From Bacteroidota bacterium (lineage in GTDB: Bacteria; Bacteroidota; Bacteroidia; Bacteroidales; VadinHA17): 64,000 bases of DNA. The notes under the pieces are model-generated. The model was not told the origin of the DNA. It worked only from the letters and a program-made list of their open reading frames with translations, and made no database searches. The DNA lies in contig QKGI01000074.1 in the NCBI GenBank assembly GCA_003250475.1, positions 1 to 64,000 of the forward strand, written 5' to 3'. Made by a program: the position numbers and the translations under genes. Shown in pieces: positions 25,558 through 33,664 of the stretch. Each line of letters opens with the position of its first letter. The stretch's first letter is position 1.

Positions 25558-26922
25558 TCAGAAATCAATAATTCTTTCTATACGGTGATTTTTAAGATAA
25601 CCCTTGATTATCACCTGTATGTCCCTGTTATCTGTTGCTGTCCGGATACACTCGTGAACAGCTGTCAGCCCGAATCCTACATCATTGATATTGAAGTAAC
25701 CGAAACCGGCATATTTCCCGTTTACGATCTTCACCGCAGACCGTTCTTCGTTATCACGGCCCCTGTCAATAATGAAGAAGTTTCTCTCCCTGAAGATAAA
25801 TTCGTCGAGTGCCATCAAAGCCCTCTCGTTGTATGATCCGGGCTCTTCTTCACCGCAGCAGGCTCCGCGGCACATACTTACCTGCCTGTGAAAACATGGA
25901 CCGTCAGTATCATACATGCCGCACAGTTTCTGGCACAGTCCGTAGTTATTGATTATCTGCTCCAGCTTGCTCCTTGCCCTGTCACGGGATGTGAAGAGCG
26001 ACAGCGGCACCTCATCGTCATTGACGTTACGGTATTCGAACCTTATATAGCCCTTGTCGTCTGTCCGACTGTAAATCCCCCAGCGGAAACCTGTTCTACG
26101 TTGTGCCCTGTTGAACAGAGGCTTGTTCTTTTTTATCTCAGCCGACTCGAGAAGCAGTGCTATCAGTTCACTGCCGGTGATCTCCCAGCTTATGTCAGCG
26201 ATCATGGAACGCATCTCCATCTCCCTGCCAGAGGTGTTGTTGGAGAGGTGACTGTTTATCCGCTGGTTCAGGTTACAGCTTTTACCAATATATATTATTT
26301 CGCCCTTCTCATCATGAAAATAATAGATGCCCGGATCTTCAGGTATGTCGGCCAGTTTGAGAAGATCAAGGGCAGGGTTCAACCGTGCGGCTTTCCTGTT
26401 CTTAATGAGGCTGCCCGTCTTAAGAGCCTTGTCTTTTTCAAGGAGTAACTCCAGCAACCTTACAGTGGCCAGGGCATCACCAGAAGCCCTGTGCCTTCCC
26501 GTGATCACTATACCCAGGTCGTTACACAGGTTGCCCAGGCTGTAGGAACGGTGACCGGGAAGCAGCCGTCTGCTCAGGGCCACTGTATCGAGAACTGTCC
26601 TTTTAAAATTGTACCCGAGCAGGCTGAATTCCTGTCTTATAAAGGCATAGTCAAATCTTGCGTTGTGAGCAACAAAGATATTTCCTTCAGTAAGTTCCAC
26701 TATCTTACGGGCTACCTCATAGAATTTAGGGGCATCCTCAACCATCTCATTGGTAATACCTGTTAACGAGGTTATAAAATAGGGGATATTGCGCTCAGGA
26801 TTGATTAACGTGGTGTATTCATCGATAATCCGTCTGCCGTCATGAATATATACGGCAATCTCGGTAATCTTCTCAAGCCTGGCACTCCCTCCGGTAGTCT
26901 CTATGTCAACAACAGCGTACAT
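25558..26922 (-). CDS. DnaQ-like exonuclease fused to GIY-YIG nuclease (Cho/UvrC-like)
   Basis: 454 residues in three parts. Residues 1-165 are a DEDDh 3'-5' exonuclease: Asp6 and Glu8 in VVDIETTG, Asp91 in HNARFDYAF, His144 and Asp149 in HRASGDA. Residues about 190-280 are a GIY-YIG endonuclease: GIYYFHD, YIGKSCNLNQRINSH and the catalytic Glu in LLLESAEIKKNKPLFN. The last 170 residues contain a cysteine group (LCQKLCGM, PCFHRQVSMCRGACCG) resembling the UvrC cysteine cluster. Such DnaQ-UvrC hybrids are known as alternatives to UvrC in nucleotide excision repair. It starts a strand-wise series with the DUF47 and pit genes. Confidence 0.9.
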   Translation of the reverse strand: MYAVVDIETTGGSARLEKITEIAVYIHDGRRIIDEYTTLINPERNIPYFITSLTGITNEMVEDAPKFYEVARKIVELTEGNIFVAHNARFDYAFIRQEFSLLGYNFKRTVLDTVALSRRLLPGHRSYSLGNLCNDLGIVITGRHRASGDALATVRLLELLLEKDKALKTGSLIKNRKAARLNPALDLLKLADIPEDPGIYYFHDEKGEIIYIGKSCNLNQRINSHLSNNTSGREMEMRSMIADISWEITGSELIALLLESAEIKKNKPLFNRAQRRTGFRWGIYSRTDDKGYIRFEYRNVNDDEVPLSLFTSRDRARSKLEQIINNYGLCQKLCGMYDTDGPCFHRQVSMCRGACCGEEEPGSYNERALMALDEFIFRERNFFIIDRGRDNEERSAVKIVNGKYAGFGYFNINDVGFGLTAVHECIRTATDNRDIQVIIKGYLKNHRIERIIDF

Positions 26923-26998
26923 CCCTGCAGGAGCACTAAGATAATTACTTTTAACGCTACAGCGAATTATTCATAAATTTGCCCGGAAATGAATTACC

Positions 26999-27835
26999 AT
27001 GGGTTGCAGCGGTAAATACATCTATGCAGACGGTAATATCCTGCCTGCCGGTCATGATGAAGAGACCACACCAGGAGATGTATCGTTCTATGAAGTGATA
27101 AGGACCAGCAATGGCATTCCTCTCTTTTTTGACGACCACATGGAGCGGTTGAGCCGGGGGATATCCGCAAAATACAATATTGGCAATGATATCTCAGCCG
27201 AGGTAAGGAGGGGACTGGAGGCTATTCTCAGGAAAGAGTTCTTCTCTGAAATGAACATAAGGGTGACGGTCACCTTTTCGGGAAAGAGCTACTCATTACG
27301 CGTGTGTTACATTGAATCAGCCTACCCGGACGAAGAGATGATTAGTGAAGGTGTCAGCCTGGTCTTCTTTGATGCTGAACGATTTGATCCTGAAATAAAG
27401 ATGTTGAACAACAGCATCCGCCAGACGGTCAGGGAGAAACTGGCAAGGGAAAAAGCATATGAGGCCTTACTGGTGAACCATGAGGGTTTCATAACCGAGG
27501 GCAGCAGGTCTAATGTCTTCTTTGTCTCAAGGGAGGGGACCATTCATACTGCCCCTGACAGTATGGTTCTTTCGGGCATAACACGGAAATATGTGACCGA
27601 AATAATCAGAAAAGAGGGTTTGAGGATAATATATGAGCCTGTCAGGAAAGATGAAACAGGCCTTTACAGGTCGGCTTTTATCACAGGCACTTCACCAATG
27701 GTTCTTCCTGTCAGGAATATTGAAGGGAAGGAGTTTGAGGCCCATGATCCACTCATTATTAACCTGAGGAGAATGTACAGGGAGCTGGCTGATCAGAGCA
27801 TAAGGAGTTATAAGGCGGGTAAAAAAGAAGATTAA
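26999..27835 (+). CDS. Class IV PLP-dependent aminotransferase (BCAT/PabC-like)
   Basis: 278 residues, the usual length for fold type IV enzymes. PLP Lys is K134 in DPEIKMLNNS, and the later motif GFITEGSRSNVFFV with the Glu and Ser-Asn pair is typical, as are the N-terminal FYEVIRTSNGIPLFFDDHMERL and SGITRKYVTEI. This fold includes branched-chain aminotransferase, aminodeoxychorismate lyase and D-amino-acid aminotransferase; sequence alone does not settle which. No pabA/pabB or ilv genes are near. Cytoplasmic. Confidence 0.86.
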   Translation: MGCSGKYIYADGNILPAGHDEETTPGDVSFYEVIRTSNGIPLFFDDHMERLSRGISAKYNIGNDISAEVRRGLEAILRKEFFSEMNIRVTVTFSGKSYSLRVCYIESAYPDEEMISEGVSLVFFDAERFDPEIKMLNNSIRQTVREKLAREKAYEALLVNHEGFITEGSRSNVFFVSREGTIHTAPDSMVLSGITRKYVTEIIRKEGLRIIYEPVRKDETGLYRSAFITGTSPMVLPVRNIEGKEFEAHDPLIINLRRMYRELADQSIRSYKAGKKED

Positions 27836-27839
27836 TCTG

Positions 27840-27847
27840 TATCTTTG
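27840..27847 (+). promoter_or_regulatory. TAnnTTTG -7 box
   Basis: TATCTTTG is a perfect match to the Bacteroidota -7 consensus, 17 bases before the start of the small helical-protein gene and just after the aminotransferase stop codon. No TTTG at -33 was seen. Confidence 0.45.
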
Positions 27848-27864
27848 CAAAAAAAGGACAACTA

Positions 27865-28152
27865 ATGGCAAGTATAAAAGACCTTAAGAAGGATATCGAT
27901 TATCTCTTTTTCGAGCTTATCTCCGATTGCTTCATGTTCACAAGCCTTCATGAAGGCCAGAAAAAAACTGCAGCCCAGGATCTGATAGAGGAGGCTGTCA
28001 GCATGCGCAATGAGTTCATTGACAGGGTTAATAATCCTGACGGCAAGGACAATCCGGTCCTTGTCAAGGCTTATTACAATACACTCCGGAAGGATCTTTT
28101 CGAAAAGGTGGACAGCTATTTTGAAAGGTTAAGCCAGATCACAAAGTCGTAA
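27865..28152 (+). CDS. Small conserved-looking helical protein, unknown function
   Basis: 95 residues, no signal peptide or membrane segment, mostly amphipathic helices (MASIKDLKKDIDYLFFELIS, then EEAVSMRNEFIDRV and LRKDLFEKVDSYFERLSQI). Short proteins with this opening are widespread in Bacteroidota as far as I recall, but have no assigned function. A perfect -7 box lies 17 bases upstream, supporting its own transcription. It is followed by the 15-bp tandem repeat tract. Confidence 0.7.
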   Translation: MASIKDLKKDIDYLFFELISDCFMFTSLHEGQKKTAAQDLIEEAVSMRNEFIDRVNNPDGKDNPVLVKAYYNTLRKDLFEKVDSYFERLSQITKS

Positions 28153-28295
28153 CAGGATCGGACTGTCTGTCCCCGGCTGGCCGCATATAAGGCCTGTGAA
28201 CGGATGTTGTCCCGCTGGTTCAGCTATGGTCTTGCCAGACTTTACCCGGACTACCTGCGACATCTGGGCTATAAATACAATTGTTGTAAACCCCG

Positions 28296-28401
28296 CAAGA
28301 CCTTCAGCCCTCAGACCTTCCGACTTCAGACCTTCCGACTCCAGACCTTCCGACCCCAGACCTTCAAACTCCAGACCTTCAGACTCCAGACCTTCAGACC
28401 T
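28296..28401. repeat. Tandem repeat of a 15-bp unit between convergent genes
   Basis: Six units of 15 bases in perfect register (28312-28401), each a variant of CAGACCTTCMGACYC, preceded by one imperfect 16-base unit (28296-28311). Variation is limited to a few positions per unit. It lies between the 3' ends of the small helical-protein gene and the radical SAM gene and stops right at the stop codon of the latter (28402). Because 15 is a multiple of three, all frames stay open across it, which creates false ORFs with five-residue repeats. The same core occurs in reverse orientation at 35107-35126. The 28153-28295 stretch before it holds nothing I can identify. Confidence 0.92.
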
Positions 28402-29421
28402 TTATATCCACTCCAAAATCTCTTCACCGCACGTACTACAGCGCCCTTCATCTGTCAGACCATCAGTTCTTACCTGATAACCTGACCGCTTGATAACTAC
28501 AGTTTTGCATCCGGGGCAAACTGTGTCACTGCCGGCTGCTGAAGAGGGCATATTACCTGTATAGACAAAACTCAGGAACTCCTCTGCTGTCTCTTTTAGT
28601 CTTAGTACAGTATCTGCAGGTGTTTGAGGATCATTTCGCTTATACATCGGGAAATACCTGCTGAGGTGCAGCGGAACTCCTGCTCCTGCATTTTCAGCGA
28701 TCCACTCAGCTTCCCGTCTCATTTCATCCGGTGAATCATTTAACCCGGGAAGTATCAGTGTGGTGATCTCCAGATGCCTGCCGGATGATGCGATTGTTTT
28801 GATTGCATCCAGGACAGGTTTGAGGGTAGCTCCTGTGTAACGCCTGTAAAACTCATTGCTGAACCCTTTGAGATCTACGTTGAAAGCATCAGTTACCCGC
28901 AACAGCTCAACAAGTGGCGCATGGTTTATATATCCGTTGGTAACCATTACATTCCTGAGTCCATGGGTAGAAGCAAGCCTGGAGCAGTCTTTGACATATT
29001 CGTACCATATCACAGGCTCATTGTAGGTGTAAGCGATGCCCAGGTTGCCATGGGCCTTAAGGGCCTGTTTTATAAGTGCCTCCGGTGAAACGATATGAAT
29101 GCCGTTTGTCCCGACATGCTGAGATATATGGTAGTTCTGGCAGAAATCGCATGCAAGGTTACAGCCGTAAGATCCGACTGACAAAACTGAGGAGCCCGGG
29201 AAATAGTGATATAGTGGTTTCTTTTCGACAGGGTCAAGAGCCATCCCTGATATTATACCGTAGGTGACCAGGGATATCTTTCCGTCACGGTTCTCCCTGA
29301 CGCCACAGGTACCCCTGTTGCCTGGAGAGATCAGGCAGGAATGGGGGCAGACATTACATCTTACCCGTTCATCGCCTTCAGTACCGTCAGTCAGTCTCAT
29401 AGAACGCTGCCTTTTGAACAT
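28402..29421 (-). CDS. amrS: AmmeMemoRadiSam-type radical SAM enzyme
   Basis: 339 residues. The radical SAM cluster motif CxxxCxxC is Cys87, Cys91, Cys94 in GCNLACDFCQNYHIS. N- and C-terminal cysteine groups (RCNVCPHSCLISPGNRGTCG near 22-39; CPGCKTVV and CSTCGEEI at the end) match the AmrS subfamily, related to pyruvate-formate-lyase activating enzymes. AmrS usually goes with AMMECR1 and Memo homologues; neither is in this window, so the partners are elsewhere or fused proteins are encoded far away. The target is not known. An in-frame Met at residue 8 is an alternative start. The stop codon abuts the tandem repeat. Confidence 0.88.
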   Translation of the reverse strand: MFKRQRSMRLTDGTEGDERVRCNVCPHSCLISPGNRGTCGVRENRDGKISLVTYGIISGMALDPVEKKPLYHYFPGSSVLSVGSYGCNLACDFCQNYHISQHVGTNGIHIVSPEALIKQALKAHGNLGIAYTYNEPVIWYEYVKDCSRLASTHGLRNVMVTNGYINHAPLVELLRVTDAFNVDLKGFSNEFYRRYTGATLKPVLDAIKTIASSGRHLEITTLILPGLNDSPDEMRREAEWIAENAGAGVPLHLSRYFPMYKRNDPQTPADTVLRLKETAEEFLSFVYTGNMPSSAAGSDTVCPGCKTVVIKRSGYQVRTDGLTDEGRCSTCGEEILEWI

Positions 29422-29442
29422 TTAAAAATAATGTTATTTTTG
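29413..29442 (+). promoter_or_regulatory. Bacteroidota-type promoter for the isomerase gene
   Basis: TTTG (29413-29416), an 18-base spacer and TATTTTTG (29435-29442), a full match to the TTTG / TAnnTTTG pair of primary-sigma promoters of this phylum. It lies 67 bases upstream of the isomerase start; the -33 element overlaps the beginning of the divergent radical SAM gene. Confidence 0.65.
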
Positions 29443-29509
29443 CTTACCGGAAAACTGTGAGAAGCAGTTATCTGCAAGTTTCACCCAAAATATCGATAAA
29501 CCCAAACCA

Positions 29510-30361
29510 ATGACCACCAGAAGAGATTTCCTGAGGCGATCAGCACTCGCTGTGGCTGCCATGCCGTTGCTTAAAAGCAAGCTTTTTGCATTGTCACGCC
29601 CCTCGGAGAAGACTGGACTGGCTCTTTATACTATACGCGACGCAATGCTGAAGGATCCGGCCAAAACCCTGGCAGAAGCGGCGGCGACAGGATACAACTG
29701 GATTGAGGCGGCGGACCACAGCAACGGTAAATTCTACGGCCTGCTTCCCGGAGAGTTTGGCAGGCTTGTCAGGAAAACAGGTATGGTACCCGTAAGTTCC
29801 CATAGCTCAATGACACCGGACAACTATGAAAAGATGATAGGGGAGGCTGCTGATGCCGGCATGGAGTATATCATCCTTCCTTCCCTGCCTGATGAATGGA
29901 ACAGTTCAATTGACGGTTACCAGCGGGCAGCGGATTTCTTTAATAAGGCAGGAGAGAAGAGCAGGAAGGAAGGGATAAAGTTCGGTTTTCACAACCATCA
30001 GGAAGAATTTAAGGAGATTAAAGGCAGAATACCCTATGATATCCTGCTCGAGAATTCTGACCCCAAACTCGTTATATTTGAAATTGACCTGGCGTGGATT
30101 AACGCTGCAGGGAAGGATCCGATCCATTATTTCAGGAAGTATCCGGGCCGGTTTGCGTTATGGCATTTAAAGGATCTTACCCCGGAAAAGAAGGATGCCA
30201 CCCTTGGGGAAGGGATCATCGACTTCAAACCCATTCTGGCAGAAGCTAAAACAGCAGGTATGAAATACTGGTTCGTGGAACAGGACTACTGCCGTACACA
30301 TACGCCGATGGAGAGCATAAGTATCAGCCGCACATATTATCTGAACAACCTGCTTAAATGA
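29510..30361 (+). CDS. Tat-exported sugar isomerase/epimerase-like TIM-barrel protein
   Basis: 283 residues. The N-terminus TTRRDFLRRSALAVAAMPLL is a twin-arginine signal, so the enzyme is folded in the cytoplasm and exported. The xylose-isomerase-like TIM barrel shows metal-site segments: Glu in YNWIEAAD, YIILPSLP, GFHNHQEEF with His, FEIDLAWINAAG, ALWHLKDLT and WFVEQDYC with Glu. Relatives are often called sugar phosphate isomerase/epimerase, but an exported form more likely handles free or keto sugars. It converges on a Gfo/Idh/MocA gene with three bases between them and belongs to a local keto-sugar group. Confidence 0.85.
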   Translation: MTTRRDFLRRSALAVAAMPLLKSKLFALSRPSEKTGLALYTIRDAMLKDPAKTLAEAAATGYNWIEAADHSNGKFYGLLPGEFGRLVRKTGMVPVSSHSSMTPDNYEKMIGEAADAGMEYIILPSLPDEWNSSIDGYQRAADFFNKAGEKSRKEGIKFGFHNHQEEFKEIKGRIPYDILLENSDPKLVIFEIDLAWINAAGKDPIHYFRKYPGRFALWHLKDLTPEKKDATLGEGIIDFKPILAEAKTAGMKYWFVEQDYCRTHTPMESISISRTYYLNNLLK

Positions 30362-30364
30362 TGC

Positions 30365-31513
30365 TCAGACAGTTTTTCTTGCCGAATTGCTGAGTCCCGA
30401 AGCGACAGCGGCTTCAAGAAATTTCATTCCCCTGACACCATCGTGTATTCCCGGATAGTCAGCTTTTATGTCTGCATGCCGCTCCTCTTGCCTTGCAATG
30501 ATATCAAGGGCAAAATTCCTGTAAATACTGGCAAATGCTTCAATGAATCCCTCCGGATGCCCGGCCGGGAGTCGTGAGTGCATTCTTCCTGCCAGGCCTG
30601 AGTCAGTAAACGTAGTACCCGTGCGAAACACTTCAGGAGGTCTGTCCGGCCACATTGCTGTCAGGGTATTGGGTTCCATCTGCCGCCATGACAGCCCGCC
30701 TTTCTCCCCGTAGATTCTTAACGACAGGTTATTCTCTTCCCCGGTGGCGATCTGGCTGGCAAGGAGGGTCCCGCCCGCGCCGTTGCTGAAATGAAGTATG
30801 ACACTGCCATCGTCATCGAGGACCCTGCCTGGCACCACAGAGTGCAGATCGGCAGACAATGTTACAACCTCGAGGCCGGAGACATATTCGGCGAGGTTAA
30901 AAGCATGAGTCCCGATGTCTGCCATCGCTCCTGCTATCCCTGCCCTGGCAGGGTCTGATCTCCATGAGGCCTGCCTGTTGCCACTCTTTTCAACAGGTGA
31001 TGCGAGCCAGCCCTGGAAGTATTCCACAGCCACCTTCCTTACATCACCGAGGGATCCTCCGAGAACCATCTCACGGGCAAGTTTAACCATCGGATAACCT
31101 GAGTAGTTATAAGTCGTACAAAACATCATTCCTGTACGCTCAACAGTATCATATAGATCGATGGCTTCTGCAACACTCATACAAAGAGGTTTGTCGCAGA
31201 TAACATGAAACCCTGCTTCCAGGGCCATTTTCGCGGGACCGTAATGCAGGTGGTTTGGTGTGACTATAGATATAAAATGTGGTCTTATCCCTTCCGGCTG
31301 CCTGCTTTCATTGCTTATCATCTCCTGCCAGGTGGGGTACAGGCGGGAACTGTCAATACCCTCTCTGGCTCCTGTTAAGGCCGTTATTGCAGGGTCACTG
31401 CTAAAGGCTGCCGTCACCAGCTCGGACAGTCCGTCAAGACGGGCTGCCATGCGGTGTACCGGGCCGATCATCGAGCCCTCTCCACCCCCAACCATTCCCA
31501 TTCTCAGTTTCAT
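30365..31513 (-). CDS. Gfo/Idh/MocA family NAD(P)-dependent oxidoreductase, cytoplasmic
   Basis: 382 residues, no signal peptide. NAD-binding begins [20 protein letters not shown]-like at the N-terminus (residues 3-22), with [20 protein letters not shown] and the conserved [12 protein letters not shown] corresponding to the EKP motif. The C-terminal sheet domain has [14 protein letters not shown] with the His of the active site. Enzymes of this type oxidise or reduce a sugar or inositol hydroxyl. It overlaps the upstream gene by four bases and is tail to tail with the exported isomerase. Unlike the exported relative at 32 kb it would act on imported material. Confidence 0.88.
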   Translation of the reverse strand: MKLRMGMVGGGEGSMIGPVHRMAARLDGLSELVTAAFSSDPAITALTGAREGIDSSRLYPTWQEMISNESRQPEGIRPHFISIVTPNHLHYGPAKMALEAGFHVICDKPLCMSVAEAIDLYDTVERTGMMFCTTYNYSGYPMVKLAREMVLGGSLGDVRKVAVEYFQGWLASPVEKSGNRQASWRSDPARAGIAGAMADIGTHAFNLAEYVSGLEVVTLSADLHSVVPGRVLDDDGSVILHFSNGAGGTLLASQIATGEENNLSLRIYGEKGGLSWRQMEPNTLTAMWPDRPPEVFRTGTTFTDSGLAGRMHSRLPAGHPEGFIEAFASIYRNFALDIIARQEERHADIKADYPGIHDGVRGMKFLEAAVASGLSNSARKTV

Positions 31514-31995
31514 GACGGTGTGGGCGAATCCTTCCCGTTCTCTCCCCTTATCTCAATGTTGTGACGGCGGCAAAAACCCTCAACAGCTTCAATAATAGCA
31601 GAAGACTGTTCAGGGTAGTACGTGCCAAGCCTGAGGGTCGTCTTTTTTTCACCGGTATAAAAGTCTATGATAAGGGTTTTAAACTCGACAGATGTGAGTG
31701 ACGAGGTGGTGAAAGACAGAGGCGGACGATAGAACTCCTGCCGTAAGGTGATCTTCTCGTCACCAATTTCTATATACCTTTTAGTGTAACCCAGTCCGGA
31801 TGCCAGGAGCCACAGGGAGAACAGAATAAGAAAAACTATGGCTATCCATGCCGTTTCGATGGAGGCTGACGTGCCCCTGATACTGTACATATACCAGACA
31901 GCGACGACTATACCTGCAATACCCAGGATTATTCTGAGAACTCTTCCTAAGAGTGTATTCTCATGCAGATCAATACTGTATCTCTTATCAGCCAT
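31510..31995 (-). CDS. Two-helix membrane protein with PH-like C-terminal part, unknown
   Basis: 161 residues. Two transmembrane helices (about 20-38 and 48-68) are followed by a soluble region of about 90 residues: YIEIGDEKITLRQEFYRPP, then SSLTSVEFKTLIIDFYTG and LRLGTYYPEQSSAIIEAVEG. This strand-rich section followed by a C-terminal helix is what membrane-bound bacterial PH-like domains look like, but I infer it from pattern only. The stop overlaps the start of the Gfo/Idh/MocA gene by four bases (ATGA), so the two are coupled. Its function is unknown. Confidence 0.75.
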   Translation of the reverse strand: MADKRYSIDLHENTLLGRVLRIILGIAGIVVAVWYMYSIRGTSASIETAWIAIVFLILFSLWLLASGLGYTKRYIEIGDEKITLRQEFYRPPLSFTTSSLTSVEFKTLIIDFYTGEKKTTLRLGTYYPEQSSAIIEAVEGFCRRHNIEIRGENGKDSPTPS

Positions 31996-32126
31996 GTGAA
32001 TTCTTTTTATGCAATTTACTTAATTTTTCAGGAGAGCGCGGCACATTTTAAAATCGGCTCCCGTTTTATTTTACGCATGAATTATTTACTTTTAAAGTCT
32101 GTATAGAACCTTAACCACCCATAATC

Positions 32127-33626
32127 ATGAAAGAGGAATCAAAAAAAATCACGAGACGTTCATTTGTTGGCACTACCGGAACAGCCTTTGCCGGTCTGAC
32201 AATTCTCCCCGGTAACGTAGTAAGTGGCCTGGGACACCGTGCCCCCAGCGATAAACTTAATATTGCCGGTATCGGTATCGGCGGCGTAGGAGCTACCAAC
32301 ATCAGGAACGTTGCCTCGTCAGAAAATATAGTTGCTTTGTGTGATGTTGACTGGGCCTATTCGAAGAGAGTCTTCGATGCCTATCCATCTGCCAGGAGAT
32401 ACTGGGATTTCAGGAAGATGTATGACGAGATGGGTAAATCAATTGATGCTGTCATCATTGCCACCGCAGACCATACACATGCTCTTGCGGCAGCACATGC
32501 GATGACAATGGGTAAACATGTGTACCTGCAGAAGCCTCTGACACACAGTGTGTATGAGTCGAGACTTCTGACTAAGCTTGCTGCGAAGCACAGGGTAGCC
32601 ACCTCGATGGGTAACCAGGGCTCCTCTGCAATCGGTGTGGACCTGGTTCAGGAGTGGATACAGAACCGGGAAATCGGCGAGGTGACGAAAGTGGAAGCTT
32701 TCACTGACCGGCCTATCTGGCCCCAGGGTCTGAATACGCCTTCAAAAGTGGATAAGGTTCCAAAAACGCTGGACTGGGATCTGTTCCTGGGACCTGCTCC
32801 CGTGAGGCCATTCAATGCAATCTATCATCCATGGAACTGGAGAGGCTGGTGGGATTTCGGAACGGGTGCCCTGGGTGATATGGCATGCCATATACTTCAT
32901 CCTGTATTCAAATCCCTCAGGCTTACATACCCGACCAAAGTACAGGGCAGTTCCACGCTGCTTCTGAATGACTGTGCCCCAAATGCGCAGACAGTGAAGT
33001 ATGTCTATCCGGCAAGGACAGCACCGTCACATTACAAGATTGATCTTCCCGAGGTGGAGGTGACCTGGTATGACGGTGGCCTTCAGCCAATGAAGCCGGA
33101 AGGATGGCCCGCCGGCAGGGATATGAATGATCAGGGTGGCGGAGTCATCTTCCACGGTACAAAGGATAAGCTCATCTGCGGTTGCTACGGAATTAATCCG
33201 TGGCTGCTTTCAGGCAGAGTGCCAAAAGCTCCAGAAACCGAAAGGCGTGTTGAAAATGCCACCAGGGGAGGACATGAGATGGATTGGGTAAGAGCCTGCA
33301 AAGAGAGTCCTGAAAACAGGGTGATGACCAAATCAGACTTCTCTGAAGCCGGACCGTTCAATGAAATGGTTGTGATGGGCGTCCTCGCAGTCAGGCTGCA
33401 GGGACTTAACAGAACACTCGAATGGGATGGAGAGAAGATGGAGTTTACCAATATAAATGACACGGATAATATTAAAATATGCGTCGAGGATCACTTTAAT
33501 ATAACTGATGGTCATCCGACATTTGACAGAAAGTATACCGACCCGATAAATGCCAGGCATTTTGCAGCTGAGATGATACGGCATACTTATCGTGACGGAT
33601 GGGCATTGCCCGAAATGCCAGCTTAA
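32127..33626 (+). CDS. Tat-exported Gfo/Idh/MocA family oxidoreductase
   Basis: 499 residues. KKITRRSFVGTTGTAFAGL is a twin-arginine signal. The NAD-binding fold follows (LNIAGIGIGGVGATNIRNV, then CDVDWAYSKRVFDAYP) with the YLQKPLTHSVYESRLL motif and in the C-terminal domain GTGALGDMACHILHPVFKSL with an active-site His. Exported members keep a tightly bound NAD and, with DUF1080 proteins, are part of pathways that cleave glycosides through 3-keto sugars. A DUF1080 lipoprotein gene follows after 38 bases, supporting that view. Substrate unknown. Confidence 0.88.
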   Translation: MKEESKKITRRSFVGTTGTAFAGLTILPGNVVSGLGHRAPSDKLNIAGIGIGGVGATNIRNVASSENIVALCDVDWAYSKRVFDAYPSARRYWDFRKMYDEMGKSIDAVIIATADHTHALAAAHAMTMGKHVYLQKPLTHSVYESRLLTKLAAKHRVATSMGNQGSSAIGVDLVQEWIQNREIGEVTKVEAFTDRPIWPQGLNTPSKVDKVPKTLDWDLFLGPAPVRPFNAIYHPWNWRGWWDFGTGALGDMACHILHPVFKSLRLTYPTKVQGSSTLLLNDCAPNAQTVKYVYPARTAPSHYKIDLPEVEVTWYDGGLQPMKPEGWPAGRDMNDQGGGVIFHGTKDKLICGCYGINPWLLSGRVPKAPETERRVENATRGGHEMDWVRACKESPENRVMTKSDFSEAGPFNEMVVMGVLAVRLQGLNRTLEWDGEKMEFTNINDTDNIKICVEDHFNITDGHPTFDRKYTDPINARHFAAEMIRHTYRDGWALPEMPA

Positions 33627-33664
33627 CCATATAGCTTTAACTCAAACAAATAAAACTCAACTCT

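Noticed and set aside
28296-28401. Possible CRISPR array
   Set aside because: Units follow each other directly with no unique spacers, and no cas genes are present in the window.
28196-28485. Two overlapping plus-strand ORFs with five-residue repeats (RPSDS-like and LQTFR-like)
   Set aside because: They exist only because the 15-base repeat has no stop in any frame; they overlap the 3' end of a well-supported gene on the other strand.
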